Source: Effusibacillus lacus (GTDB lineage Bacteria > Bacillota > Bacilli > Tumebacillales > Effusibacillaceae). From it: a stretch of DNA of 63,360 nucleotides. The stretch's first letter is position 1. Every line of letters begins with the position of its first letter. Below are positions 45,867 through 53,749 of this stretch, one piece after another. Below the pieces are notes generated by a model. It saw only the letters and a program-made list of their open reading frames with translations, had not been told where the DNA came from and ran no database searches. A program made the translations under genes and the position numbers. The DNA is taken from contig NZ_BDUF01000059.1 of assembly GCF_002335525.1 (NCBI RefSeq), forward strand, positions 18,793 to 82,152, given 5' to 3'.

Positions 45867-46649
45867 ATGAATCTGAAGGAGAGGGTTGTGTTGATCACCG
45901 GAGCGTCCAGTGGAATCGGCTGGGAAACCGCGTTGGCGTTTGCGGCGCGTGGAGCAAGACTGGCCATAGCGGCCCGCTCCGAATCCAAACTTGAAGAGTT
46001 AGCCGGCAGAATTTCCAAGGAAGGCGGGGAGTGCCTTGCGGTTCCGGTGGACGTTACCGATTCCGAGTCTGTAAAGAGTATGACAAGGAAAGTGCTTGAG
46101 CACTACGGGCGTGTCGATGTACTTGTCAACAACGCGGGATTTGGCGTATTTGCCCCTGTTTTGGAAGCGGATATGAGCGACATGAAAGAAATGATGGAGG
46201 TCAATTATTTTGGTCTGGTCAGATGCATCCAAGCGGTGGTACCGCACATGCTTCGGCAAAAAATGGGCCATGTGGTGAATGTGGCCTCCATGGCGGGGTT
46301 TGTGGCAGCGCCAACTCACGGCGGATATTCGGCGACAAAGTTTGCGGTCATCGGGCTGTCGGAAGCACTTCGGGAAGAAATTCGCGATCATGGAATAAAA
46401 GTAACGACCGTCAATCCAGGCCCAATAGACACTCCTTTCTTTGAGAAAGCGGATCTGAACAGCATACCGAAAATAGCTCAACGTTTCATGCGCAAACCGG
46501 ATGAAGTGGCAAGGGCTATTGTCAGGGCGGTAGAAGAGGAGATACCGGAAATCATGGTGCCGGGCAGCATGGCTCCGCTTTTGAAGTTCAAAGCGTTGAT
46601 GCCCACTCTGTTTGCAAGAGGAACGGGCCGTTTTTACCGCAAAAAATAA
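45867..46649 (+). CDS. Short-chain dehydrogenase/reductase
   Basis: 260 residues. Classical SDR with cofactor motif LITGASSGIGWETALAF (TGxxxGIG, about 10-26), NNAGFGVF (about 89-96), catalytic Ser in VNVASMAGFV, and catalytic YSATKFA (Tyr/Lys, about 154-160). The substrate is unknown. It follows the Lin0512 gene by six bases and is probably co-transcribed; a terminator follows. Confidence 0.92.
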   Translation: MNLKERVVLITGASSGIGWETALAFAARGARLAIAARSESKLEELAGRISKEGGECLAVPVDVTDSESVKSMTRKVLEHYGRVDVLVNNAGFGVFAPVLEADMSDMKEMMEVNYFGLVRCIQAVVPHMLRQKMGHVVNVASMAGFVAAPTHGGYSATKFAVIGLSEALREEIRDHGIKVTTVNPGPIDTPFFEKADLNSIPKIAQRFMRKPDEVARAIVRAVEEEIPEIMVPGSMAPLLKFKALMPTLFARGTGRFYRKK

Positions 46650-46670
46650 AAATATACAAAGAATGAAACC

Positions 46671-46703
46671 GGAGTCTTCTATTTGAAAGACTCCTTGATT
46701 TTT
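46671..46703 (+). terminator. Terminator after SDR gene
   Basis: Stem GGAGTCTT / AAGACTCC and a T-rich tail; it is shared with the opposing gene at 46702. Confidence 0.75.
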
Positions 46704-47088
46704 AAGGGGTAAAGTGGGAAACTGCAGAATCTTGCTCAAACACTTTCCGCAGGAAAGAGTATTGGCGAGGGCTTGTCTGGTACAGGTCCTTCAATATTTC
46801 TTTCATAGCTTTGGGCGCATCGCCATATTTGCTTGTCATTTCCGCAGTAATATTCTTCAGTTCAAACTGGTGCCCGTTGAATTCAACCCCCAATTCCAGT
46901 TCTTTGTAAGGGAACTTCCGGATGGCTCTCAATAAGAAATTGTAATCCACATCCGAACAAAATAATGTGTGGTTGTGTTCTTTATCGACAAACAGAACCC
47001 CTCTGGGATGAAAATAGAAATCGTTTGGTTCTTCGACAAACACAGTGTAAATCAATTGCAGCGGAACCGATTGCTTGTTTTTTTTCAT
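46702..47088 (-). CDS. 128-residue hypothetical protein
   Basis: Start MKKNKQSVPLQLIYTVFVEE, middle DYNFLLRAIRKFPYKELELG, end VFEQDSAVSHFTP. Soluble, mixed alpha/beta, not recognised. The longer frame overlaps the cold-shock gene on the other strand, so the internal ATG at 47088 is chosen; it has GGGAG seven bases upstream. Divergent from the cold-shock gene. Confidence 0.6.
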   Translation of the reverse strand: MKKNKQSVPLQLIYTVFVEEPNDFYFHPRGVLFVDKEHNHTLFCSDVDYNFLLRAIRKFPYKELELGVEFNGHQFELKNITAEMTSKYGDAPKAMKEILKDLYQTSPRQYSFLRKVFEQDSAVSHFTP

Positions 47089-47112
47089 ATCCAGTCTCCC
47101 GGGTTTCAGAAT

Positions 47113-47141
47113 TTGACTTCGTTTCCGACAGTTGGTAGAAT
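47113..47141 (+). promoter_or_regulatory. Promoter of the cold-shock gene
   Basis: TTGACT (47113-47118), 17-base spacer, TAGAAT (47136-47141), 44 bases before the ATG. Confidence 0.72.
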
Positions 47142-47184
47142 ATCGGGTAGTGCCTATTTTTAATGTACCTGTAGGAGGTTTCCC

Positions 47185-47382
47185 ATGCAAGGAAAAGTAA
47201 AATGGTTCAATGCGGAAAAAGGTTACGGTTTTATCGAGCGCGAAGACGGAGGCGACGTATTCGTCCATTTTTCTGCAATCCAGGCTGACGGATTCAAGAC
47301 CCTTGAAGAAGGACAACTCGTCTCCTTTGACATTGTGGAAGGTAACCGTGGTCCGCAAGCTGCAAACGTTGTTAAACTGTAA
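47185..47382 (+). CDS. Cold-shock protein (CspA family)
   Basis: 65 residues. Single-strand RNA/DNA-binding OB fold with RNP1 GYGFIE (about 15-20) and RNP2 VFVHFSAI (about 27-34) in [18 protein letters not shown]. Has GGAGGTTTCCC upstream. Its leader is short (about 40 bases). A strong terminator follows. Confidence 0.96.
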   Translation: MQGKVKWFNAEKGYGFIEREDGGDVFVHFSAIQADGFKTLEEGQLVSFDIVEGNRGPQAANVVKL

Positions 47383-47436
47383 ACCAACAATGATCGCTCA
47401 CTCTTCCTTTGTGTGGGTAAGTGAACGATTTCCCAG

Positions 47437-47470
47437 GCTCCGAATTTTACCGGTTCGGAGCTTCTTTTGT
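47437..47470 (+). terminator. Terminator after the cold-shock gene
   Basis: GCTCCGAA / TTCGGAGC stem, loop TTTTACCGG, then TTCTTTTG. Confidence 0.82.
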
Positions 47471-47530
47471 TTGGGATGAGCCGGACCTCCCCGGTGATAC
47501 TAAGAGAAGTTCACCGAAAGGAGGTACAGG

Positions 47531-48109
47531 ATGAACAGACTGCTCCTGTCCGCATGGAAAACGGGAGACGTACTATACCGCAAATGCCGCAAGTTCGATT
47601 TTGACGATTCTAAAGGGGACAATATTTTTCGGATAATAGTTAACAATTACCACGGACCCGATCTGCAGGTCAGGGGAACATGGTTGCGAAACGGTGACCG
47701 GATAGGTGAACTTCATTTATACAATTATCGATTGCAAAAGATTCTGGCGAATGCAACCTTTGAAACTCAGTTGGGCCTTGTGGCGCTTCGGGAGGTGCGA
47801 AAGTCCTTCCCGTCACTTATCGATTTTATGAATTTGAGTCCGAAGGGTCAATCGATTCAGGCGCTGGTAGGAATTACTGTCCTTCACAAGGGAGCGGCCT
47901 CTCTGGGATTTGATGTATTTGATCTTGATGAATCATGGTATAAGCATTTTAAGGCCTTTTACATGAGATGGATGATGAGGGTGTGCCATCCTTACGGAAG
48001 CGAAAGATTTAACAGTAGGGGAGAGTCGCTGATTCCCAAAAGGGTTGTCATGATGCGGGACTCATTTTTGTCGAAGTACGGACATAAAGCCATCTGCGTA
48101 ACGAATTAA
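47531..48109 (+). CDS. YkoP-domain protein
   Basis: 192 residues resembling the B. subtilis YkoP family: LLLSAWKTGDVLYRKCRKFD at the start, GTWLRNGDRIGELHLYNYRL at about 48-67, GITVLHKGAASLGFDVFDL and a basic end. In B. subtilis ykoP is near a polysaccharide deacetylase gene (ykoN-T region), and such proteins are linked to membrane or envelope enzymes, but their function is unknown. GAAAGGAGG precedes the ATG. Confidence 0.75.
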   Translation: MNRLLLSAWKTGDVLYRKCRKFDFDDSKGDNIFRIIVNNYHGPDLQVRGTWLRNGDRIGELHLYNYRLQKILANATFETQLGLVALREVRKSFPSLIDFMNLSPKGQSIQALVGITVLHKGAASLGFDVFDLDESWYKHFKAFYMRWMMRVCHPYGSERFNSRGESLIPKRVVMMRDSFLSKYGHKAICVTN

Positions 48110-48130
48110 GTAGAAGAGTCGTCTTAAATA

Positions 48131-48153
48131 GAGGGAGCAATCCCTCTTTTTTG
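48131..48153 (+). terminator. Terminator after YkoP-domain gene
   Basis: GAGGGA / TCCCTC with GCAA loop and TTTTTT. Confidence 0.85.
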
Positions 48154-48224
48154 CATATCCGACATTTTACGACTCGAAGATTTGCATGGAATGGAGTAGA
48201 ATGGCGGAGAGAGGTGAAACCTTC

Positions 48225-50720
48225 ATGGGGAAAAAGATAATTCGCAGCATTATTCTCGCAATGATTGTGTCAGGGACCATAGTGCTCGGCGTAGGATGTG
48301 CGGTTGTTCTGCCTCCGCTTGATCCGTCAAAGCTGGAGGTGCCCGACAGTGCGACGCAAATATACAGTGTTGGAAACACGAAACAACCTGCAATTGTAAT
48401 CAAGCTCGACAAAGGGGAAGGCGTTCCTTACAAAGATCTGAAGCCCTATGTCAAGCAAGCGATTATCGCAACGGAGGACCGGCACTTCTATGACCATAAC
48501 GGGATCAGTTACAGGGGAATTGCCAGGGCTCTCTACAGAGACATTCTTGCAGGGGGCAAAGTGGAGGGCGGCAGCACGATCACTCAGCAGTTGGCCAAGA
48601 ACGCCCTGCTGAACGCTGTCAATGACCGGACGATCACCCGCAAAATCAAGGAAATCGCTCTTGCCGCACAGATTGAACGGCAATATACAAAAGACGACAT
48701 TCTCGAAATGTACATGAACAAGGTGAATTTCCACCCGTCAGTCATTGGGATTGAAGCGGCATCCAAGATTTATTTCGGGAAGTCAGCCAAAGATTTGGAG
48801 TTGCACGAAGCCGCTTTCCTGGCAGGTTTGCCGCAGGCTCCTTCTTACTACTACAACAATTTGGAGAAGGCCAAAGAGCGCCAGAAGATTGTGTTGCAGA
48901 ACATGGTCAAGGAAGAATACATCTCGCAGGCACAAGCGGATGAGGCGGTCAATAAGCCCTTGGACATCAAGAAAGCAGATCTAACCAGTTTCAAGTATCC
49001 CCACTATGTGGAATATGTGTTGGAAGAAGCGGAAAGCAAGCATGGCATTCCAAGGGAACAGTTATTGCGCGGGGGGCTGCAGATTTACACTTATCTGGAT
49101 GTGAAAGCCCAAGCCGCAGCAGAGTCACAATTTAACGACCCGAAGAATTTCCCTGCCGATGCGGCAGACAAGACCAAGGTCCAGGGGGCGATGGTGATTG
49201 TCGACCCCAAAACCGGCGGCATCAAAGCGCTGGTCGGAGGACGGGATACGAATTCGTTCATGAACCTGAACCGCGCTTTCCAGATCAAGCGCCAACCGGG
49301 TTCATCCATTAAACCTTTGATGTCCTATGGACCTGCCATTGACTTGGACAGTAGGAAATTTGGACCTAATACCATGATCAATGACAAGAAGGGGTCAACT
49401 TATGGAGATCCGCCCTATGCCTTTACGCCCAACGACTGGGACGGTCACACCCTATATCCGCGGGAAAAAGTCACGATGCTTGAAGCGCTTCGCCAGTCCT
49501 GGAACATTCCGGCGGTTGATGTATTAAACCAGATCGGTGTATCCACGGGCAAGAAGTTTGCCGAGAAAGCGGGGTTGACCTTTGACAAGGGAGACAACAA
49601 CCTGGCCCTGGCTTTGGGGGCCATGACCACGGGTGTCTCCCCTCTCCAAATGGCGGACGCCTACCAGGCATTCAGCAACAAAGGGGTTCGAATTGAAGCG
49701 CATGCGATTCAGAAAATCGTGACCGCTTCCGGCACGATCCTGGCCCAGGAGAAACCGGCCCGTGTCCAGGTGATGAAAGAGTCTACGGCAAATACCATGA
49801 CTTCGCTTCTGAAAGTTGTGGTCGACAGAGGAACCGGAACGGGCGCCCAAATGAATCGTCCCGTTGCAGGCAAGACGGGGACTACCGAGTACAAGAAAGA
49901 AATTCCAGGCTCCAACCGGGATACCTGGTTTGTCGGGTATACACCGGAGTGGGTGGCGGCTGTCTGGATGGGATTTGACAATACCGATGACAAACATTAC
50001 CTGCAGGATCGACCGGGAGCCTATGTCAGCGCATATCCGGCAAAAATGTTCAGCAAAGTGATGACGCCTGCACTGCAGGGTGTTCCCGTAACGGGGTTCC
50101 CGGTAGGCGCAGCTGTTGAAGAGAAGAAAGAAGAGAAGCAGACGATCCAATTGACTGGGGAATGGACGGGCAAAACCGTTATGCTGAGATGGACTCCGCT
50201 GAAAGAAGAGGCTGTCTATGCGGTATTCAGGGTTGAGAACGTCGAGAAACCGGAAGGCGGTTTGCCGTTGATCCTGACCAAAGAAACCACATTTGTGGAT
50301 ACTGACGCAGAACCGGGCAAAACCTATTATTACGCCATCAGTGCGGTGGACCCCGCCAATAACAGCAAACAATTGGGGGAATCGAACAAACTGCAGGTTA
50401 AAACGGGAGACGACAAACAGAAGCCGGGTGACAGGGAAAAACCGGGTGACAAAAACAAACCGCAGGATCCGTCAAAACCTCCTGAACCAGGAACAGGTGG
50501 TTCAGGAACCGGCGGCGGACAAGGCGCGGGAGGCGGCACCGGAGGTACTCCGGGCACAACGCCCAACACTCCCGGCGGATCTCAGAACGGTGGAAGCGGA
50601 ACTTCAGGGGGGGCAGGGGGAACTGGAAACGGAGGATCTGCAGGTGGAACTTCAGCAGGTACCGGGGACCAGGGAGGAACCGTACCTGGAGGTATCCCTG
50701 TGCCCGTTCCCAGTCAGTAA
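48225..50720 (+). CDS. Class A penicillin-binding protein (PBP1a/2c type)
   Basis: 831 residues. Bifunctional peptidoglycan synthase: cytoplasmic start, one membrane span (about 5-25), GT51 glycosyltransferase domain with the catalytic ATEDRHFYDHNG (about 84-95), QQLAKNALL and NKVNFHPSVIGI, then transpeptidase domain with S-x-x-K in KRQPGSSIKPL (about 355), SWN and the KTGTT box (about 550), a fibronectin-like module (about 645-725) and a Pro/Gly/Lys-rich tail of about 105 residues. ATG 48225 follows GAGAGGTGA; an ATG eight codons earlier is possible. Confidence 0.94.
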   Translation: MGKKIIRSIILAMIVSGTIVLGVGCAVVLPPLDPSKLEVPDSATQIYSVGNTKQPAIVIKLDKGEGVPYKDLKPYVKQAIIATEDRHFYDHNGISYRGIARALYRDILAGGKVEGGSTITQQLAKNALLNAVNDRTITRKIKEIALAAQIERQYTKDDILEMYMNKVNFHPSVIGIEAASKIYFGKSAKDLELHEAAFLAGLPQAPSYYYNNLEKAKERQKIVLQNMVKEEYISQAQADEAVNKPLDIKKADLTSFKYPHYVEYVLEEAESKHGIPREQLLRGGLQIYTYLDVKAQAAAESQFNDPKNFPADAADKTKVQGAMVIVDPKTGGIKALVGGRDTNSFMNLNRAFQIKRQPGSSIKPLMSYGPAIDLDSRKFGPNTMINDKKGSTYGDPPYAFTPNDWDGHTLYPREKVTMLEALRQSWNIPAVDVLNQIGVSTGKKFAEKAGLTFDKGDNNLALALGAMTTGVSPLQMADAYQAFSNKGVRIEAHAIQKIVTASGTILAQEKPARVQVMKESTANTMTSLLKVVVDRGTGTGAQMNRPVAGKTGTTEYKKEIPGSNRDTWFVGYTPEWVAAVWMGFDNTDDKHYLQDRPGAYVSAYPAKMFSKVMTPALQGVPVTGFPVGAAVEEKKEEKQTIQLTGEWTGKTVMLRWTPLKEEAVYAVFRVENVEKPEGGLPLILTKETTFVDTDAEPGKTYYYAISAVDPANNSKQLGESNKLQVKTGDDKQKPGDREKPGDKNKPQDPSKPPEPGTGGSGTGGGQGAGGGTGGTPGTTPNTPGGSQNGGSGTSGGAGGTGNGGSAGGTSAGTGDQGGTVPGGIPVPVPSQ

Positions 50721-50740
50721 CTCCTTGTCTGACATATCTA

Positions 50741-50775
50741 AGATCCCCGAACCATCGGGGATCTTCTCCTGTTTC
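50741..50775 (+). terminator. Terminator after the PBP gene
   Basis: AGATCCCCGA / TCGGGGATCT, loop ACCA, then TCTCCTGTTTC. Confidence 0.8.
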
Positions 50776-50802
50776 GACACTTTAGAATGATTATGATATA
50801 GT
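50773..50802 (+). promoter_or_regulatory. Promoter-like site for folE
   Basis: TTCGAC (50773-50778), 18-base spacer, TATAGT (50797-50802), about 50 bases before the start. Confidence 0.5.
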
Positions 50803-50850
50803 TGAGAGAGCAGCCAGTTAATGTCGCATTTCCAGTTGGAGGTATGATTC

Positions 50851-51420
50851 ATGTCATTTGATCGCGAAAAGTTGGAAGAGGCCGTTCGCATGATCCTCGT
50901 TGCGATAGGGGAAGACCCCGACCGGGAGGGCTTGCTCGACACTCCCAAACGGGTGGCCCGCATGTATGAAGAAGTTTTTTCCGGTTTGCACAAAAACCCC
51001 GAAGATGAACTGAGCGCTATCTTCAATGAACTGCATGAGGAAGTGGTGCTGGTTCGTGATATTCCTTTCTATTCCATGTGTGAACATCATCTGGTCCCGT
51101 TTTTTGGGAAGGCCCATGTAGCTTACCTTCCAAAGAACGGACGTGTCACCGGATTAAGCAAGTTGGCCCGGCTGGTGGAAACCGTTGCCAGACGCCCCCA
51201 GCTTCAGGAAAGAATCACATCAACGGTAGCCGATACCCTGATCAACCAATTGGATGCGCATGGCGTTATTGTCATGATAGAGGCGGAACACATGTGCATG
51301 TCGATGCGGGGGGTAAACAAGCCCGGCAGCCGGACGATAACAACCGCTGTCAGAGGGATTTACCAAAAGGATAAGGATGCCCGGGAAGAAGTGTTTTCTT
51401 TGATCCGTCAATGCCAATGA
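50851..51420 (+). CDS. folE: GTP cyclohydrolase I
   Basis: 189 residues. It converts GTP to dihydroneopterin triphosphate, the start of folate and pterin synthesis. Zn ligands are in [20 protein letters not shown] (about 70-89) and [13 protein letters not shown] (about 143-155), with [14 protein letters not shown] between. Type IA folE, standard length. A bidirectional terminator follows. Confidence 0.96.
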   Translation: MSFDREKLEEAVRMILVAIGEDPDREGLLDTPKRVARMYEEVFSGLHKNPEDELSAIFNELHEEVVLVRDIPFYSMCEHHLVPFFGKAHVAYLPKNGRVTGLSKLARLVETVARRPQLQERITSTVADTLINQLDAHGVIVMIEAEHMCMSMRGVNKPGSRTITTAVRGIYQKDKDAREEVFSLIRQCQ

Positions 51421-51421
51421 G

Positions 51422-51451
51422 AAAAAGGACGTCATCTTGGCGTCCTTTTCA
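51422..51451. terminator. Bidirectional terminator between folE and the phosphoesterase gene
   Basis: AAAAGGACG / CGTCCTTTT stem, loop TCATCTTGG, A/T tracts on both strands. Confidence 0.8.
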
Positions 51452-51462
51452 CAAGCTTTCCT

Positions 51463-52149
51463 TCACCGGAGCAATAGCGGTCTGAAATTCAGATAATCGC
51501 AGGCAACCAACTGAAATCGAATGCCGAAACGTTCATTCAACAATGCGTTGCGGTGGCCCTCCCCGTGCAGGTGGCCGTAGATGCAGACAGAAACATCGTA
51601 CTGCTTCATAATTTCAATAAACCCTGACTCCTGATGTTTTTCGTTCGTAGGCGGATAGTGCAGCATGACCCAACGTTCCTTTGTCTGCGGGTCGGCATTT
51701 TTTAGTGACAGTTCCAACCGTGAAACTTCCCTTTCATAAACTTGCCTGTCATGCTCACTGAAGTTGTATCCTCCGGGACAGTCCCATCCTCTGGTTCCAC
51801 AAATTGCGATGTCCCCGATCCGAATGGAGTCATTCTGGATGGCGTACATGTCCGGCGGCAGCAAACGGCGGACCTTGGAAATCGTAGACCACCAATAATC
51901 GTGGTTCCCTCGAATCATGATTTTCTTGCCGGGCAGGGCTCCCAAAAATTCCAGATCCGGTTTTGCTTCTTCCAGTTGCATGGCCCATGAGATATCGCCA
52001 GGAATCAGCACCCAGTCATCCCGGGTGACCGTCTGTGTCCATTCTTCTTTTATCTTGGCGGGGTGATCTATCCATTTGCTGCCGAATATATCCATCGGTT
52101 TGTTTGCTGCAAATGACAGATGCGGATCCCCAAGAGCAAAAATACGCAA
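51463..52149 (-). CDS. Metallophosphoesterase (calcineurin-like)
   Basis: 228 residues. All calcineurin-superfamily metal motifs are present in order: FALGDPHL (GDxH), VLIPGDIS (GDxx), [11 protein letters not shown] (GNHD), VMLHYPPT and [10 protein letters not shown] (GHxH). Substrate unknown; similar single-domain enzymes are annotated as serine/threonine phosphatases or nucleotidases. It reads toward folE; the sprT gene begins divergently 67 bases from its start. Confidence 0.88.
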   Translation of the reverse strand: MRIFALGDPHLSFAANKPMDIFGSKWIDHPAKIKEEWTQTVTRDDWVLIPGDISWAMQLEEAKPDLEFLGALPGKKIMIRGNHDYWWSTISKVRRLLPPDMYAIQNDSIRIGDIAICGTRGWDCPGGYNFSEHDRQVYEREVSRLELSLKNADPQTKERWVMLHYPPTNEKHQESGFIEIMKQYDVSVCIYGHLHGEGHRNALLNERFGIRFQLVACDYLNFRPLLLR

Positions 52150-52216
52150 TGTTACTCATCCTTTCCAATCCAGATTGTACCATGAAATTTCTTTAGGCAA
52201 AAAGCAGGAGATGGCT

Positions 52217-52681
52217 ATGACGGAACATGAACTGCAGGAATTGGTGGAATCGATTTCGATTGCATATTTTGGCAGACCGTTTTTGCATCAAGCACGGTTT
52301 AACCCCCGTTTGCGTACAACGGGCGGACGGTACATGCTGCAATCCCATGATATTGAAATCAATCCGCTTCCGCTTCAGGTACACGGAACGGAAGAGGTAG
52401 TCGGAATCATCAAACACGAACTGTGTCACTATCATCTGCACCTTGAAGGCAAAGGGTACCGGCATGCAGATGCGGATTTTAAAAATCTTCTCCTGAAAGT
52501 AGGCGGCAACAGGTATTGCAAGCATACCGGCGTACGCAACACTGTCAAAACACGCTACTTATACGAATGTCTGGCATGTGGAATGAAATATGAACGCAAG
52601 CGTAGCATCAATACCCGGAAATATTGTTGCGGAACCTGTCGCGGCCGTTTGAAATTGATTGCCGACAAGCGCCTTCCTTAG
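52217..52681 (+). CDS. SprT-like zinc metalloprotease
   Basis: 154 residues. The HELCHYHLH segment (HExxH, about 69-77) marks the SprT/WSS1-type fold, and a C-terminal zinc ribbon with two Cys pairs follows (ECLACG, CGTC). B. subtilis YdcK is similar; the eukaryotic relatives repair DNA-protein crosslinks, but bacterial function is not established. ATG 52217 is chosen: CAGGAG is six bases upstream, versus abutting ATG 52211. It precedes the helicase unit by 61 bases. Confidence 0.88.
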   Translation: MTEHELQELVESISIAYFGRPFLHQARFNPRLRTTGGRYMLQSHDIEINPLPLQVHGTEEVVGIIKHELCHYHLHLEGKGYRHADADFKNLLLKVGGNRYCKHTGVRNTVKTRYLYECLACGMKYERKRSINTRKYCCGTCRGRLKLIADKRLP

Positions 52682-52742
52682 GAGGGATTTGCCCTTTTTT
52701 TGTCGAAAGGGTCTAGGAAGTTTCGGTGCAAGGGGGGATACT

Positions 52743-53462
52743 GTGCTGCAACAAACTTTATGGTCTTTCCGTTACAGTTTGGAAGGTGCCTTGAAACGAA
52801 TTCTTTACCTGAGCCACTCTCCGCTTGCCGTGGAAGATTTGGAGGCAGTTTTGGCAAAGGGGGATTTGTTTCATGAGCAGAAATCCAGAGAATCGCTGCG
52901 GGTTCGCATCAACAAGGCGCTTAACGCTCCGCATGGAGCATTCTCATTTGTGGAATCAGGGTGGACATTGCGTCAGACCGAATGTGATGCTTTGCACGAC
53001 GAGATTTTTGCTTTGGTTTCCCAAAACCGCCGTCCAATAAAGCAAGGCGAGATTCTACGCATTCTGCAGCAGCGTACCCAAAGAAGCAAAGGGGAATTGA
53101 TGTCAAGAGTTGACCTGGAAAGTGACTGGAGATTTGCAAGGCTGGAAGAAGGCGATTGGGTTTTGACCGAATGGAATCTGGAATCGCTTCATGAGCCGGT
53201 TGACATTAGCAAGGAGGAGATTGTAGTGACTCAACAATCCGATTTGATCAAATTGATTACGACCGAAATGGAAGAATATGTTTCCCAGCTGCAGCAACGA
53301 ACTGTGGAGATCCCTCAGGAAGTGGTCGAGAAGTTTAACCGTGAAGACTTGAAAGCAATCGAACTGCTGATGGAAGAGAAGAAACAAATCGCCGGCTTTT
53401 TGGACGATCTGCAGCAGCTGTTGGACAAATGGTGCCAGCGAAAAGAACTTATTAATGCATAA
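52743..53462 (+). CDS. wHTH-like plus coiled-coil protein, first gene of the helicase unit
   Basis: 239 residues, unrecognised. The first half has two winged-helix-like segments: SPLAVEDLEAVLAKGDLF with SGWTLRQ at about 25-80, resembling HARE-HTH-type domains, and PIKQGEILRILQQRTQ at about 100-140. The second half is a charged coiled coil (about 165-232) ending DLQQLLDKW. GTG 52743 has GGGGGG four bases upstream. The next gene starts five bases after its stop. Its C-terminal coiled coil is similar to the next gene's product, 11 of 36 residues over an ungapped stretch. Nucleic-acid or protein partner binding is inferred. Confidence 0.68.
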   Translation: MLQQTLWSFRYSLEGALKRILYLSHSPLAVEDLEAVLAKGDLFHEQKSRESLRVRINKALNAPHGAFSFVESGWTLRQTECDALHDEIFALVSQNRRPIKQGEILRILQQRTQRSKGELMSRVDLESDWRFARLEEGDWVLTEWNLESLHEPVDISKEEIVVTQQSDLIKLITTEMEEYVSQLQQRTVEIPQEVVEKFNREDLKAIELLMEEKKQIAGFLDDLQQLLDKWCQRKELINA

Positions 53463-53467
53463 CCGTC

Positions 53468-53749
53468 ATGCAAATACCCGGAGACCGTCTGCACGATCGT
53501 TTTAACCGTTTGCGCAAAATCTTGCACGACTGGGAAGTTCGGATGGAACAGTTGCCTCTGTTTGTGTTGGATTGTTTTGAACGGGGCGATCTGGCCGGAA
53601 TCAAAGCACTGATTGAGGAACGACGAATCCTGCAGGAGAGGATTCGTCTATTGAAAAAATTTATTGAGAAATGGGAGAATCCCGATTTCTATTCTGTATT
53701 GGGGGTAACAAAACCAGAAGATGACAAGGCGAGAAATATTCTTTCATGA
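53468..53749 (+). CDS. Short coiled-coil protein paralogous to the end of the upstream gene
   Basis: 93 residues. The segment CFERGDLAGIKALIEERRIL then IRLLKKFIEKW matches the upstream protein's KFNREDLKAIELLMEEKK then LQQLLDKW without gaps, so the two genes share an ancestral module. ATG 53468 lies six bases after the previous stop and the gene overlaps the helicase start by 29 bases. The amphipathic helices suggest an oligomerisation or adaptor role; function unknown. Confidence 0.68.
   Translation: MQIPGDRLHDRFNRLRKILHDWEVRMEQLPLFVLDCFERGDLAGIKALIEERRILQERIRLLKKFIEKWENPDFYSVLGVTKPEDDKARNILS

Noticed and set aside
46702-47358. Longer minus-strand frame running through the cold-shock gene
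   Set aside because: The first 90 codons are antisense to the well-supported cold-shock gene and its promoter; the internal ATG has a good ribosome-binding site.
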